DNA of 24,060 nt from JBASNZ01 sp049657775 (GTDB taxonomy: Bacteria; Actinomycetota; Coriobacteriia; Anaerosomatales; Anaerosomataceae): NCBI GenBank assembly GCA_049657775.1, contig JBASNZ010000030.1:1-24060 (forward strand), read 5' to 3'. Positions 8,226 to 15,214 of the stretch are shown here, piece after piece; positions within the stretch are counted from its first letter, which is position 1, and every line of letters begins with the position of its first letter. Made by a program: the position numbers and the translations under genes. A model generated the notes under the pieces. That model was not told the origin of the DNA. It was given only the letters and a program-made list of their open reading frames with translations, and ran no database searches.

Positions 8226-9709
8226 GCGAGACAACGAACACGTCGGCGATAGCTCACCTCATCTTCGAGACCGGGGCGCCCGAGTCTCGCTGCGTGCTGC
8301 CTCCTGCGCTTGATGTGCCCGAGGTCGACCTGCCAGCCGCTCTGGGCGGCGCCGTGCGCTTGAATGAGCCGCTGCTGCCCCACGTGACCGAGGTTGAGAT
8401 CGCGCGTCATTACGAGCGGCTCGCGAGTGCCAACTTTGGCGTGGACACCGGGTTCTATCCGCTTGGATCGTGCACGATGAAGTACAACCCCAAGATCGAC
8501 GAGTGGGCGTGCCGCCTACCCGGGTTCGCCGGGGCGCACCCCTATCAGCCCGAGGCGACCGCTCAGGGGCTTCTGGGATTGATGTACGACCTGCAGACGG
8601 CACTCGGTGAGGTCTCAGGGCTTCCGGCGGTCACACTACAGCCGGCGGCCGGCGCGCATGGTGAGCTCACGGGCCTCATGATCATCCGTGCACACCACGT
8701 GGCCAACGGAGACGCGCGCAAGCGCGTGCTCATCCCTGATTCCGCGCACGGCACCAACCCCGCTACGGTCGCCATGTGTGGCTACGCGGTCACACAGGTC
8801 CCAAGCGACGAGCGCGGTGGCGTCGATCTCGACGCGCTGCGCGCCGCACTAGGCCCCGATGTCGCCGCGATCATGCTCACCAATCCCAACACCCTCGGAC
8901 TGTTCGACGAGAACATCCTCGAGATCACCCGGCTCGTGCACGAGGTAGGCGCGCTCGCGTACTGCGATGGCGCCAACCTCAACGCCATCATGGGCAAGGT
9001 GCGTCCGGGCGACATGGGCTTCGATGTCATGCACATCAACCTGCACAAGACGTTCGCGACGCCGCACGGCGGCGGCGGTCCCGGCGCCGGGCCCGTGTGC
9101 GTCACTCCGGCGCTCGCGAAGTTCTTGCCCGCGCCGATCGTCATCCGCGATGGCGACGGCGTCTTTGCCACGGCCGTGCCCGAGAGCAGCATCGGCAGGG
9201 TCCGATCGTTCGCAGGCAACGTCGGCGTGCTGGTGCGCGCCTACGCGTACATCCGTGCGCTCGGCGGCGAAGGGCTGCAGGAGGTCTCGGAGCAGGCGGT
9301 CCTGTCAGCGAACTATCTCAAAGAGCGCCTTCGTGGTGCGTTCGACCTGGCGTATGACCGCACGTGCATGCACGAGTTCGTACTGTCGGGTGAACGTCAG
9401 CGCAAGGCCAACGGAGTTCGGACGCTCGACATCGCAAAGCGCCTGCTCGACCATCGCGTGCACCCGCCCACGATCTACTTCCCGCTGATCGTTCACGAGG
9501 CGATCATGATCGAGCCGACCGAGACCGAGAGCCTTGAAACGCTGGACGGCTTTGCTGACGCGATGCTGGCGATCGCGGTCGAGGCCGAGAGTGACCCCGA
9601 CCTGCTGCATGGCGCTCCGTACACTACGCCCGTGCGACGGCTCGACGAGGCGCGCGCGGTCAAGGAACCCGATCTGGCCTGGCGGCCGCTCGCGGACGGA
9701 GCGGACTGA
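8222..9709 (+). CDS. gcvPB: Glycine dehydrogenase (decarboxylating), subunit 2 (PLP-binding)
   Basis: A 495-residue PLP-binding half of the P-protein. The Schiff-base lysine is Lys276 in HINLHKTFATPHGGGGPGAG. Other family blocks are TGFYPLGSCTMKYNPKIDE near residue 77, LQPAAGAHGEL, IPDSAHGTNPATVAMCGY and the C-terminal HPPTIYFPLIV followed by MIEPTETES. The GTG start overlaps the gcvPA stop by four bases, and the GAAGGAGG just upstream inside gcvPA is a good ribosome site. Length agrees with the family. Together gcvT, gcvH, gcvPA and gcvPB encode every glycine cleavage component except the L protein (dihydrolipoamide dehydrogenase), which is commonly shared and encoded elsewhere. Confidence 0.97.
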   Translation: MSETTNTSAIAHLIFETGAPESRCVLPPALDVPEVDLPAALGGAVRLNEPLLPHVTEVEIARHYERLASANFGVDTGFYPLGSCTMKYNPKIDEWACRLPGFAGAHPYQPEATAQGLLGLMYDLQTALGEVSGLPAVTLQPAAGAHGELTGLMIIRAHHVANGDARKRVLIPDSAHGTNPATVAMCGYAVTQVPSDERGGVDLDALRAALGPDVAAIMLTNPNTLGLFDENILEITRLVHEVGALAYCDGANLNAIMGKVRPGDMGFDVMHINLHKTFATPHGGGGPGAGPVCVTPALAKFLPAPIVIRDGDGVFATAVPESSIGRVRSFAGNVGVLVRAYAYIRALGGEGLQEVSEQAVLSANYLKERLRGAFDLAYDRTCMHEFVLSGERQRKANGVRTLDIAKRLLDHRVHPPTIYFPLIVHEAIMIEPTETESLETLDGFADAMLAIAVEAESDPDLLHGAPYTTPVRRLDEARAVKEPDLAWRPLADGAD

Positions 9710-9714
9710 CGCCC

Positions 9715-10491
9715 GTGCGTGATTGGCGACTCATCATAGACGGCCCGGTCGAGGGCGCCTGGAACATGGCTATCGACCGGGCCGTTCTGCATGCCTGCTC
9801 GGAGGGCACCTCGCCGCCGACGCTGCGGCTCTACACATGGCGCTCGCCCACGGTCACACTCGGTCGTTTCCAGTCGATCGAAGACGTTGACCTGGAAGCC
9901 TGCCTGGACCTGCGGTTCGCGGTGGCGCGGCGACCGACCGGCGGCAGGGGAGTGCTGCACAAAGACGAGCTCACCTACTCCATCGTGGCCTCGGTCGACG
10001 ACGGCGTGCCGCGCGGTGTCTCGGCGAGCTATCGGCACCTGTGCTCGGCGCTTGCCGCGGCCTATGCGAACCTTGGTGTGCAGGCCGAGCTTACGAGCAG
10101 GCCACGAGGGGAGAGCGCCTCAGGGGCATGCTACCTGCACGCGACGCACGCGGACCTGTCGCTCGGGGCCGCAAAGCTTTCCGGCAGCGCCCAGGTGTGG
10201 GAGCACGACGCGGTGCTGCAGCACGGATCCTTCGTCCGCTCGCGTGACATCGAGGTCGAAGCGCGGGTGTTCAAGCTCGATCAGTCCACGAGCGATCGCC
10301 TGGTCCGCGAGACGGCGACACTAGAAGACGCGCTGGGGATCGCGCCGCCGATCGAGCGTATCGGCGAAGCGATCGTGGCCTCCGTGCAGGACACGTTCGG
10401 CGTGCGTCTTGTGTCCGGCGCTCTCACTGCGGCCGAGGTTACCGATGCCCTTGAGAGAGTCGAGTTGTTTCGAGTGCAGGCCGAACGGTGA
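9715..10491 (+). CDS. lipM: Lipoate/octanoate-protein transferase, LipM-like
   Basis: A 258-residue protein of the biotin/lipoate protein ligase fold. RRPTGGRGVLHKDELTYSIV (72-91) is the family core. The stretch GACYLH (137-142) places a cysteine at 139, matching the LipM/LipL position where cysteine is the acyl nucleophile. KLSGSAQ carries the conserved Lys154, and AVLQHGSF follows. LipM moves octanoate from acyl carrier protein to GcvH, where lipoyl synthase then adds sulfur. A lipoate ligase (LplA-type) remains possible, but the internal cysteine favours octanoyltransferase. The GTG start is 5 bases after the gcvPB stop, so it is in the gcv operon and its likely target is GcvH. No lipoyl synthase gene is in the window. 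Confidence 0.85.
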   Translation: MRDWRLIIDGPVEGAWNMAIDRAVLHACSEGTSPPTLRLYTWRSPTVTLGRFQSIEDVDLEACLDLRFAVARRPTGGRGVLHKDELTYSIVASVDDGVPRGVSASYRHLCSALAAAYANLGVQAELTSRPRGESASGACYLHATHADLSLGAAKLSGSAQVWEHDAVLQHGSFVRSRDIEVEARVFKLDQSTSDRLVRETATLEDALGIAPPIERIGEAIVASVQDTFGVRLVSGALTAAEVTDALERVELFRVQAER

Positions 10492-10540
10492 ATACACCAT
10501 CTACGTAAGGCCGAGGTCGAGGGGATTCGTCCTCGCCGTC

Positions 10541-10549
10541 TGCTACAAT
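10541..10549 (+). promoter_or_regulatory. Extended -10 promoter candidate for the RsiG-like gene
   Basis: TGC-TACAAT matches an extended -10 element (TGn-TATAAT with one mismatch) and lies about 40 bases before the ATG at 10591. No good -35 hexamer is visible at 16-18 bases upstream, which is tolerable for extended -10 promoters. It sits in the only noncoding gap (10492-10590) after the gcv operon and suggests a new transcription unit starting here. Confidence 0.5.
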
Positions 10550-10590
10550 CTTGATGCAGGACACGTGTCCACCGTGGTCCGGGAGGAAAC

Positions 10591-10917
10591 ATGGGCGACG
10601 AGAAGAAGCGCACAAGCGACGACGCTCTCCTCAATCTTGAGGTGAAGTCGGTAGACGAGCTCCGTTCGCTGCTGGACGACCTGTCCGCCGAAGAGCAGCG
10701 CGTCAGCTACCGGCGTCGCGTGCTGCACGGGAAGATCGACATCCTTCGCGCCGAACTCGTGCGCAGGCTCAAGGAGCAGCGCGAATCCGGCGGAGACGTC
10801 GTCTCCGGTCACGATATCGAGCGGCTCATCGAGATCCTCGCGAGCGACTTGCACGGCGTGTCCAAGTTCGACGTTGCGATGGACGCCGACGACGATGATG
10901 ACAACTGGGACGACTAG
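10591..10917 (+). CDS. RsiG-family protein (probable c-di-GMP-binding anti-sigma factor)
   Basis: A 108-residue, mostly helical, highly charged protein. Residues 35-50 read E-x3-S-x2-R-x3-H-x3-D. This matches the c-di-GMP-binding signature E(x)3S(x)2R(x)3Q(x)3D of the actinobacterial anti-sigma factor RsiG at every position except histidine 46 for glutamine. The surrounding SYRRRVLHGKIDILRAEL is characteristic of the family. RsiG in Streptomyces binds the sporulation sigma factor WhiG when loaded with c-di-GMP. Streptomyces RsiG has two motif copies, while Rubrobacter RsiG has one and works as a homodimer; this protein has one. The C-terminus is an acidic run (residues 98-108). A GGGAGG ribosome site precedes the ATG. 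No WhiG-like sigma gene is in the window, so the partner is unknown. Family assignment rests on motif recall, not a search. Confidence 0.75.
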   Translation: MGDEKKRTSDDALLNLEVKSVDELRSLLDDLSAEEQRVSYRRRVLHGKIDILRAELVRRLKEQRESGGDVVSGHDIERLIEILASDLHGVSKFDVAMDADDDDDNWDD

Positions 10918-10959
10918 GTCCCTGCGATAACGAACGATGCCCACGAACGAGGAGGACGT

Positions 10960-11220
10960 GTGACGACGCTCGCCGACAAGCTACAGGCGTTTCTTGATGA
11001 GATCGCGATCGACGCGGTCGAGGAGCGCGTTGTCGAGTACGTGATCCGTGAAGTGCACAACGGTCGCAAGCTGACGGATGCGCTCAAGGACCCGTACGTG
11101 AAGAATCGCCTCAACGAGGAGAAGCTTGCCCACGTGCTGGAGAATCCCGAGGTCGTCTCCGCGCTTGAAGAACAGATCGCGCATTCGTTCAAGAAGCGGG
11201 AATTCGGGCTGCTGGACTAG
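10960..11220 (+). CDS. Small conserved-looking protein of unknown function
   Basis: I do not recognise this 86-residue family. It is predicted all-helical and soluble, with no signal peptide, no membrane segment and no cysteine. Notable stretches are IDAVEERVVEYVIREVHNGR, LTDALKDPYVKNRL and LENPEVVSALEEQIAHSF, the last two resembling short repeats of an 'asp/asn-Pro-x-Val' helix start. The GTG start follows GAGGAGGAC. An overlapping GTG two bases earlier is out of frame. It lies 42 bases after the RsiG-like gene and 33 bases before the FHA gene in the same direction, so it probably belongs to that operon. It could be a partner or regulator of either neighbour, but the sequence does not say. 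Confidence 0.75.
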   Translation: MTTLADKLQAFLDEIAIDAVEERVVEYVIREVHNGRKLTDALKDPYVKNRLNEEKLAHVLENPEVVSALEEQIAHSFKKREFGLLD

Positions 11221-11253
11221 GTTCTCCTTGGTCGGGGGACGGAGGTTGTCGGT

Positions 11254-11700
11254 ATGGACATGTGTCCCGCATGCGGCGCCCAGGTAGCTCCCGAGGACCG
11301 GGAGTGCGGGACCTGCGGCATCCGCCTGCACGGTTCCACGGCATCGTTCGAGCCGGTTGCGGCCGAGATGCCCGTCCCCGAAGGCGATCTGGAGTCATCC
11401 GACGTTCCCGTCCTGGTGGTTCGCAAGGGCGTTGAGGTAGGGGAGCGCTTCTACCTCGACCAATCGACCTTCACGGTGGGCCGTGACCCGGAAAGCGATA
11501 TCTTCCTCAACGACGTGACGGTCTCTCGCGAGCACGCTGTGCTCGACATAAGCCCTGATGGGGTCACCATATCGGATTCCGGATCCCTCAACGGTACGTA
11601 CGTCAACGACGTCAGAGTGGACAAAGCCCACCTCCGCACCGGCGACGCGGTTCAGGTAGGGCGATTCCAGATGGTCTTCCTCGCTGGAGGAGGCAAGTAG
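11254..11700 (+). CDS. Zinc-ribbon FHA-domain protein, GarA-like
   Basis: A 148-residue protein with an N-terminal zinc ribbon (Cys4, Cys7, Cys18, Cys21) and an acidic linker to about residue 50. An FHA domain follows at about 52-145. Phosphothreonine-binding residues are visible: Gly76-Arg77, Ser91-Arg92 with His94, and Asn113 in SGSLNGTYVND. The FHA core (SDIFLNDVTVSREHA, GSLNGTYVN) is very like mycobacterial GarA, which switches 2-oxoglutarate and glutamate enzymes. GarA's N-terminal phosphorylatable ETTS motif is not present; the zinc ribbon takes its place. A MerR gene begins 1 base after the stop. A GGAGGT ribosome site precedes the ATG. The protein likely reads Ser/Thr kinase signals, and its target enzyme is unknown. 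Confidence 0.88.
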   Translation: MDMCPACGAQVAPEDRECGTCGIRLHGSTASFEPVAAEMPVPEGDLESSDVPVLVVRKGVEVGERFYLDQSTFTVGRDPESDIFLNDVTVSREHAVLDISPDGVTISDSGSLNGTYVNDVRVDKAHLRTGDAVQVGRFQMVFLAGGGK

Positions 11701-11701
11701 T

Positions 11702-12412
11702 ATGGCAACCGCAGAGCACGAGTTCATGACCATCGGTGAGGTCGTCGAGAAACTCAAGGCCGAGCACCCCGATCTCACCATATCCAAGGTGCGCTTCCTC
11801 GAGGACGAAGGTCTCGTTTCGCCGGAACGCACGTCGGGTGGTTACCGCAAGTTCCACGCCCAGGACCTTACCCGGATCGAGCTCGTGCTCCGTCTCCAGA
11901 AAGACCACTACATGCCGCTCGCGGTGATCCGCGAGAAGCTGAAGGACCTTGACAAGGGGCGTATGCCAGCCGATATCGAACCTGTCGTCGCCCGCGGGGA
12001 GGCCATGTCGCTGCCGTTCGAGGCAGCCGAGACCATACCGGTCGCTTCCGCTCCGGATGCCCTCGGCCTGCCGGTCGCGTTCGTGCGTGATCTCGCCGAG
12101 TTCGGCCTCGTTGCGCTCATACAGGGCGAGCATGGAGAAGAGCTCTCGGCTCCCGATGTCGCGATTGCCCACGCATGCTGGGACCTGCGCAAGTTCGGTA
12201 TCGAACCACGGCACCTGCGCATGTACGCGACCTTCGCCGATCGCGAGGCGACGTTCTTCTCGCAGGCGTTGATGCCGTCATTCCGTCACCGGACGCCGGA
12301 GACACGGCAGAAACTCCTCGACGCCCTGAACGAGCTGACCGAACTTACGAACGCGCTGAAACGGTCGATGCTGCACCGCGCGCTCACGCGCGCTTTCGAC
12401 GACGTCATGTAG
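11702..12412 (+). CDS. MerR-family transcriptional regulator (Rv1828-like)
   Basis: A 236-residue regulator. The winged helix-turn-helix of the MerR type covers about residues 8-80. It includes MTIGEVVEKL, SKVRFLEDEGLVSPERTSGGYRKF (in two parts) and DLTRIELVLRLQKD, followed by a dimerisation helix (PLAVIREKLKDL). The C-terminal domain (about 100-236) has no metal-binding cysteine cluster, so it is not a classical metal or redox sensor. It resembles the MerR proteins encoded beside garA in mycobacteria. The ATG lies 1 base after the FHA stop, with GGAGGAGG just upstream, so the two are co-translated. Likely targets include its own operon or the adjacent gcv genes, but no operator was identified. 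Confidence 0.88.
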   Translation: MATAEHEFMTIGEVVEKLKAEHPDLTISKVRFLEDEGLVSPERTSGGYRKFHAQDLTRIELVLRLQKDHYMPLAVIREKLKDLDKGRMPADIEPVVARGEAMSLPFEAAETIPVASAPDALGLPVAFVRDLAEFGLVALIQGEHGEELSAPDVAIAHACWDLRKFGIEPRHLRMYATFADREATFFSQALMPSFRHRTPETRQKLLDALNELTELTNALKRSMLHRALTRAFDDVM

Positions 12413-12417
12413 GGACG

Positions 12418-12864
12418 ATGAGCACAACGCTGAATGAGTCGGGTGGATCGCTGCCCCTGTCCGACCGGGTCGCCGTGACCTCTTTCGCACATGCGAGCGA
12501 GCGTGTGGCGGCCCAGATCCTGGACTTCTACCGGATCCGGTGGGAATACGAGCCTACGTCGTTTCCGATCGAGTGGGACGGTCAGGGCCACGTGATAGCG
12601 ATGTTCGCTCCGGACTTCTACCTGCCCGATTTCGACCTCTACCTCGAGCTGACCACGATGAACCAGAAGCTCGTGACCAAGAAGAACCGAAAGGTGCGAC
12701 GGCTCAGAGAGCTCTATCCCGATGTGAACATCAAGATCCTGTATCAGAAGGACTTCCGTAAGCTGCTCTTCAAGTTCGGTATACCTGCGCAGGAGCAGCC
12801 CCACAACGCGGGCGGGGGATACGTGGCGGCACCCGACGACGAGATCGGCGGAGGCCCGAGGTGA
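12418..12864 (+). CDS. Predicted PD-(D/E)XK-fold protein of unknown function
   Basis: A 148-residue soluble protein. An N-terminal helix has Glu28 in ASERVAAQILDFYRIRWEYE. Next comes a beta hairpin with PDFYLPDFDLYLEL (residues 65-78), then KKNRKVRRLRELYPDVNIKI. This order (helix Glu, PDF strand, a strand carrying Glu77, then a helix and strand) is that of restriction-endonuclease-like folds. The usual E-x-K is E-L-T here, with lysines at 84, 88 and 89 that might substitute. The ATG at 12418 is 5 bases after the MerR stop, and longer in-frame starts would overlap MerR. The GTGA overlap with hpt at its end indicates coupling with that gene. A nuclease role is an inference from fold only. The C-terminal 25 residues look disordered. 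Confidence 0.7.
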   Translation: MSTTLNESGGSLPLSDRVAVTSFAHASERVAAQILDFYRIRWEYEPTSFPIEWDGQGHVIAMFAPDFYLPDFDLYLELTTMNQKLVTKKNRKVRRLRELYPDVNIKILYQKDFRKLLFKFGIPAQEQPHNAGGGYVAAPDDEIGGGPR

Positions 12865-13406
12865 GTGCGTATCACCTGCTTCACGATCCGGTGCTGGACC
12901 AGGTGCTGCTCTCATCCGACGAGATACAGGACATCTGCGAAGACCTGGGCGCGCAGATCACCCGGGACTACGCTGGCAGGGACCTGGCACTCGTCACGAT
13001 CCTGCGTGGCGGCCTGATCTTCCTTGCTGATCTTGCGCGCTGCATCGACCTGCCCCTCACGACCGACTTCATGGCCGTTTCCAGTTACGGCTCGGGCGAT
13101 GCGGTCCGCATCACCAAGGATCTGGACGACTCTATCGAGGGCAGACATGTCCTGGTCGTGGAGGATATCGTTGACACCGGCCTCACCCTCAACTACCTGC
13201 TCAGCGTGCTCAAGGGCAGAAACCCTGCCAGCCTGACGGTGTGCACGCTGCTGGACCGGGATGCGCGACGATTCGTCGACATCCCCATCTCGTATCGCGG
13301 CCTTCGGATCCCCGACCGCTTCGTGGTCGGCTATGGCCTGGATATGGGCGGCCGCTATCGCAATCTGCCCTTCGTCGCCACCGTGCACGACGAGGTGATG
13401 GGCTGA
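12861..13406 (+). CDS. hpt: Hypoxanthine phosphoribosyltransferase
   Basis: A 181-residue purine salvage enzyme converting hypoxanthine (and usually guanine) plus PRPP to IMP or GMP. The PRPP-binding loop VLVVEDIVDTGLTL (97-110) holds the acidic pair Glu101-Asp102 and Asp105-Thr-Gly. ILRGGLIFLADL provides the pyrophosphate loop. SSYGSG is the flexible-loop Ser-Tyr. FVVGYGLD (154-161) contacts the purine. Length is normal for bacterial Hpt. The GTG start overlaps the preceding gene's stop by four bases, with GGAGG inside that gene. apt follows 72 bases later, so the two purine salvage enzymes are neighbours. The usual genomic partners tilS and ftsH are not seen here. Confidence 0.96.
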   Translation: MSAYHLLHDPVLDQVLLSSDEIQDICEDLGAQITRDYAGRDLALVTILRGGLIFLADLARCIDLPLTTDFMAVSSYGSGDAVRITKDLDDSIEGRHVLVVEDIVDTGLTLNYLLSVLKGRNPASLTVCTLLDRDARRFVDIPISYRGLRIPDRFVVGYGLDMGGRYRNLPFVATVHDEVMG

Positions 13407-13478
13407 CCGGACTGGCGGAGGGTGATGCGAACCGCTAGGGTTGTATCGCTCTACTGACCGCACAGGGAGGAGTCGCTC

Positions 13479-13994
13479 GTGGATCTTGAGTCCTACATCC
13501 GAGACATACCGGACTTTCCGCAAGAGGGCATCATCTTTAAGGACATCACGCCACTACTGGCGAGTCCGGAGGGGTTTCGTTCCGCCATCGACACCATCGC
13601 CGCCGCGTTCGAGGACGCCGGCGTGACCAAGGTACTCGGCGCCGAGGCCCGGGGGTTCATCTTCGGCGGGGCGCTCGCATACAAGCTCGGCGCAGGCTTT
13701 GTACCCGCGCGTAAGCCGGGCAAACTGCCATGGACGACCACGAGTGCGACCTATGCGCTCGAATACGGCACGGACACGCTCGAGATCCATGCGGACGCGC
13801 TCGGCCCCGACGACGTCGTCCTCATCGTTGACGACGTCCTTGCGACCGGTGGAACCGCCGCCGCGAAGAACGAGCTGGTGCACACGACGGGTGCCACCAC
13901 CGCCGGCTTCGCGTTCCTCATCGAACTCGACTTCCTCGGCGGGCGCTCCAAGCTTGGGGATTCCAAGATCATCTCACTCATCCACGTGATCTGA
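13479..13994 (+). CDS. apt: Adenine phosphoribosyltransferase
   Basis: A 171-residue enzyme that salvages adenine to AMP using PRPP. It begins with the family signature SYIRDIPDFPQEGIIFKDITPLL. The PRPP loop is VLIVDDVLATGGTA (114-127) with Asp118-Asp119. GAEARGFIFG and the flexible loop ARKPGKLPW are also present. Length is typical. The GTG start follows GGGAGGAG. It lies 72 bases after hpt on the same strand and is the last gene before a convergent minus-strand gene. No stringent-response protein gene (relA), a common neighbour of apt, is in the window. Confidence 0.96.
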   Translation: MDLESYIRDIPDFPQEGIIFKDITPLLASPEGFRSAIDTIAAAFEDAGVTKVLGAEARGFIFGGALAYKLGAGFVPARKPGKLPWTTTSATYALEYGTDTLEIHADALGPDDVVLIVDDVLATGGTAAAKNELVHTTGATTAGFAFLIELDFLGGRSKLGDSKIISLIHVI

Positions 13995-14049
13995 TCCTGC
14001 CCGCTGCAGTGGCAAGGGTGATCCTCACAGGCCCCGCAGTCACGGTGCC

Positions 14050-15153
14050 TTACTCGATGTCCTCCGCGGGCACCACGATCTCGGCGTGAACGCTTCCCAC
14101 GCCGGTGATCCCGAGCGCCTGCGCGGCGGCTTTGGAGAGATCCAGATCGCGACCGGCGATGAACGGGCCTCGATCGTTGACGTACACGATGATCCTGGCG
14201 TTGCCATGCGTGAGCGCGAGGACGGTGCCGAACGGGAGCGTCCGTGAGGCGCACGTGAGATCGTCCTCGTTGAAGAGCTGGCCCGAGGCGGTCCCGTTGC
14301 CGTTGAAGCCGGGCCCGTACCACGAACACGCAGCGTCAAAGGTCGAGCCGGTCGTCCGGTACGTGCGCGGCATGTACGCCGAGACGAGATACGACCTGTC
14401 AGCGTAGGGAAGCACCGTCGCGTCGGCGCGTGGAATCACGGCTCCCACCGGGATGGAGCTGGCGCGCCAGCGTGCTCGTGTCTCAGCGTCCAGGCGCCGC
14501 GCGTCTGCGAGTGCTGCGCGCGCCTGCTCGCTCAGCTCGCTGACAAGCCTCTGCTGGTCGCTGAGCCGTCGTTCGACCTTCGCCTTGCGTTCGGTCTGCA
14601 GGCGTCGCAACTCGGCGTCCTGAGCGTAGATGTCCTTGAGGGCAGCAGCCTGATATCGCGCATCGTCCGCGGCGAGGTTGAGCTGGTTCACGACGCGGCT
14701 GTCCTCCTCGGCGATGCGAGAGAGCACAGAGACCTTGCCGATCAGGTCGTTGAGTGAATCCGACGTGAGCAAGATCGATATCGGCTGCACCGAGCCGCGC
14801 TTGTAGACCGAGACCACGTGCGCGTCGTACCTGACCTGTGCCTGTGCAAGCACCGCCTCCGCGCGGGCGACCCGCTGTCGCTGGGAGGCGATGCGCGTCG
14901 ATGTCGCGACGAGACGGGTGTCGAGCGCGGTGATCTGAGCGTTGAGCTCAGAGATCTCGGCGTCCATGTCGAGCACCTGCGCCGTTGCCGCGTCGATCTC
15001 TGCGTCGAGCCGCAGCAGCGTTGCGGACTGGGCGGAGAACGGGATGTCGACAGCGTGAAGCGTGGCGGGCTCGGCGCTCGCGGAGAAAGGGAAGACCATG
15101 ACCATGACGGTCGTGATCGCGATGATCGATACCGGGCGTGCCATCGCGCGCAT
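14050..15153 (-). CDS. Secreted coiled-coil protein with C-terminal RlpA-like double-psi beta-barrel
   Basis: A 367-residue exported wall protein. Residues 1-27 form a signal peptide (MRAMARPVSIIAITTVMVMV, then SASA). A long coiled coil of CwlO/PcsB type covers about 40-240. Its middle holds SVYKRGSVQPISILLTSDSL, which matches the SIYK...LLGTSS block of the divergent NlpC/P60 gene. The C-terminal RlpA barrel covers about 270-367: CSWYGPGFNGNGTASGQLFN, SRTLPFGTVL, VNDRGPF and LDLSKAAAQALG. The catalytic Asp of RlpA lytic transglycosylases is kept in VNDRGPF, but the His usually before (R/K)TLPFG is Ser here. ATG 15153 is chosen because GGTGGGAG lies just upstream and a signal peptide begins there; longer starts add a non-signal extension. 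It probably acts on or binds peptidoglycan glycan strands. Confidence 0.87.
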   Translation of the reverse strand: MRAMARPVSIIAITTVMVMVFPFSASAEPATLHAVDIPFSAQSATLLRLDAEIDAATAQVLDMDAEISELNAQITALDTRLVATSTRIASQRQRVARAEAVLAQAQVRYDAHVVSVYKRGSVQPISILLTSDSLNDLIGKVSVLSRIAEEDSRVVNQLNLAADDARYQAAALKDIYAQDAELRRLQTERKAKVERRLSDQQRLVSELSEQARAALADARRLDAETRARWRASSIPVGAVIPRADATVLPYADRSYLVSAYMPRTYRTTGSTFDAACSWYGPGFNGNGTASGQLFNEDDLTCASRTLPFGTVLALTHGNARIIVYVNDRGPFIAGRDLDLSKAAAQALGITGVGSVHAEIVVPAEDIE

Positions 15154-15205
15154 ACGACTCCCACCGCCACACGGCCCCCACAGCCGCGGAAGGGTTGGAG
15201 AACAT

Positions 15206-15214
15206 ATGCTACCA
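15206..15214 (-). promoter_or_regulatory. Extended -10 promoter candidate for the RlpA-type gene
   Basis: On the minus strand TGG-TAGCAT fits an extended -10 (TGn-TAnnaT) about 52 bases before the ATG at 15153. A TTGCCA hexamer (15231-15236, minus strand) lies 19 bases further upstream, slightly long for a -35. The site is in the 192-base gap shared with the divergent NlpC/P60 gene. Confidence 0.4.
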
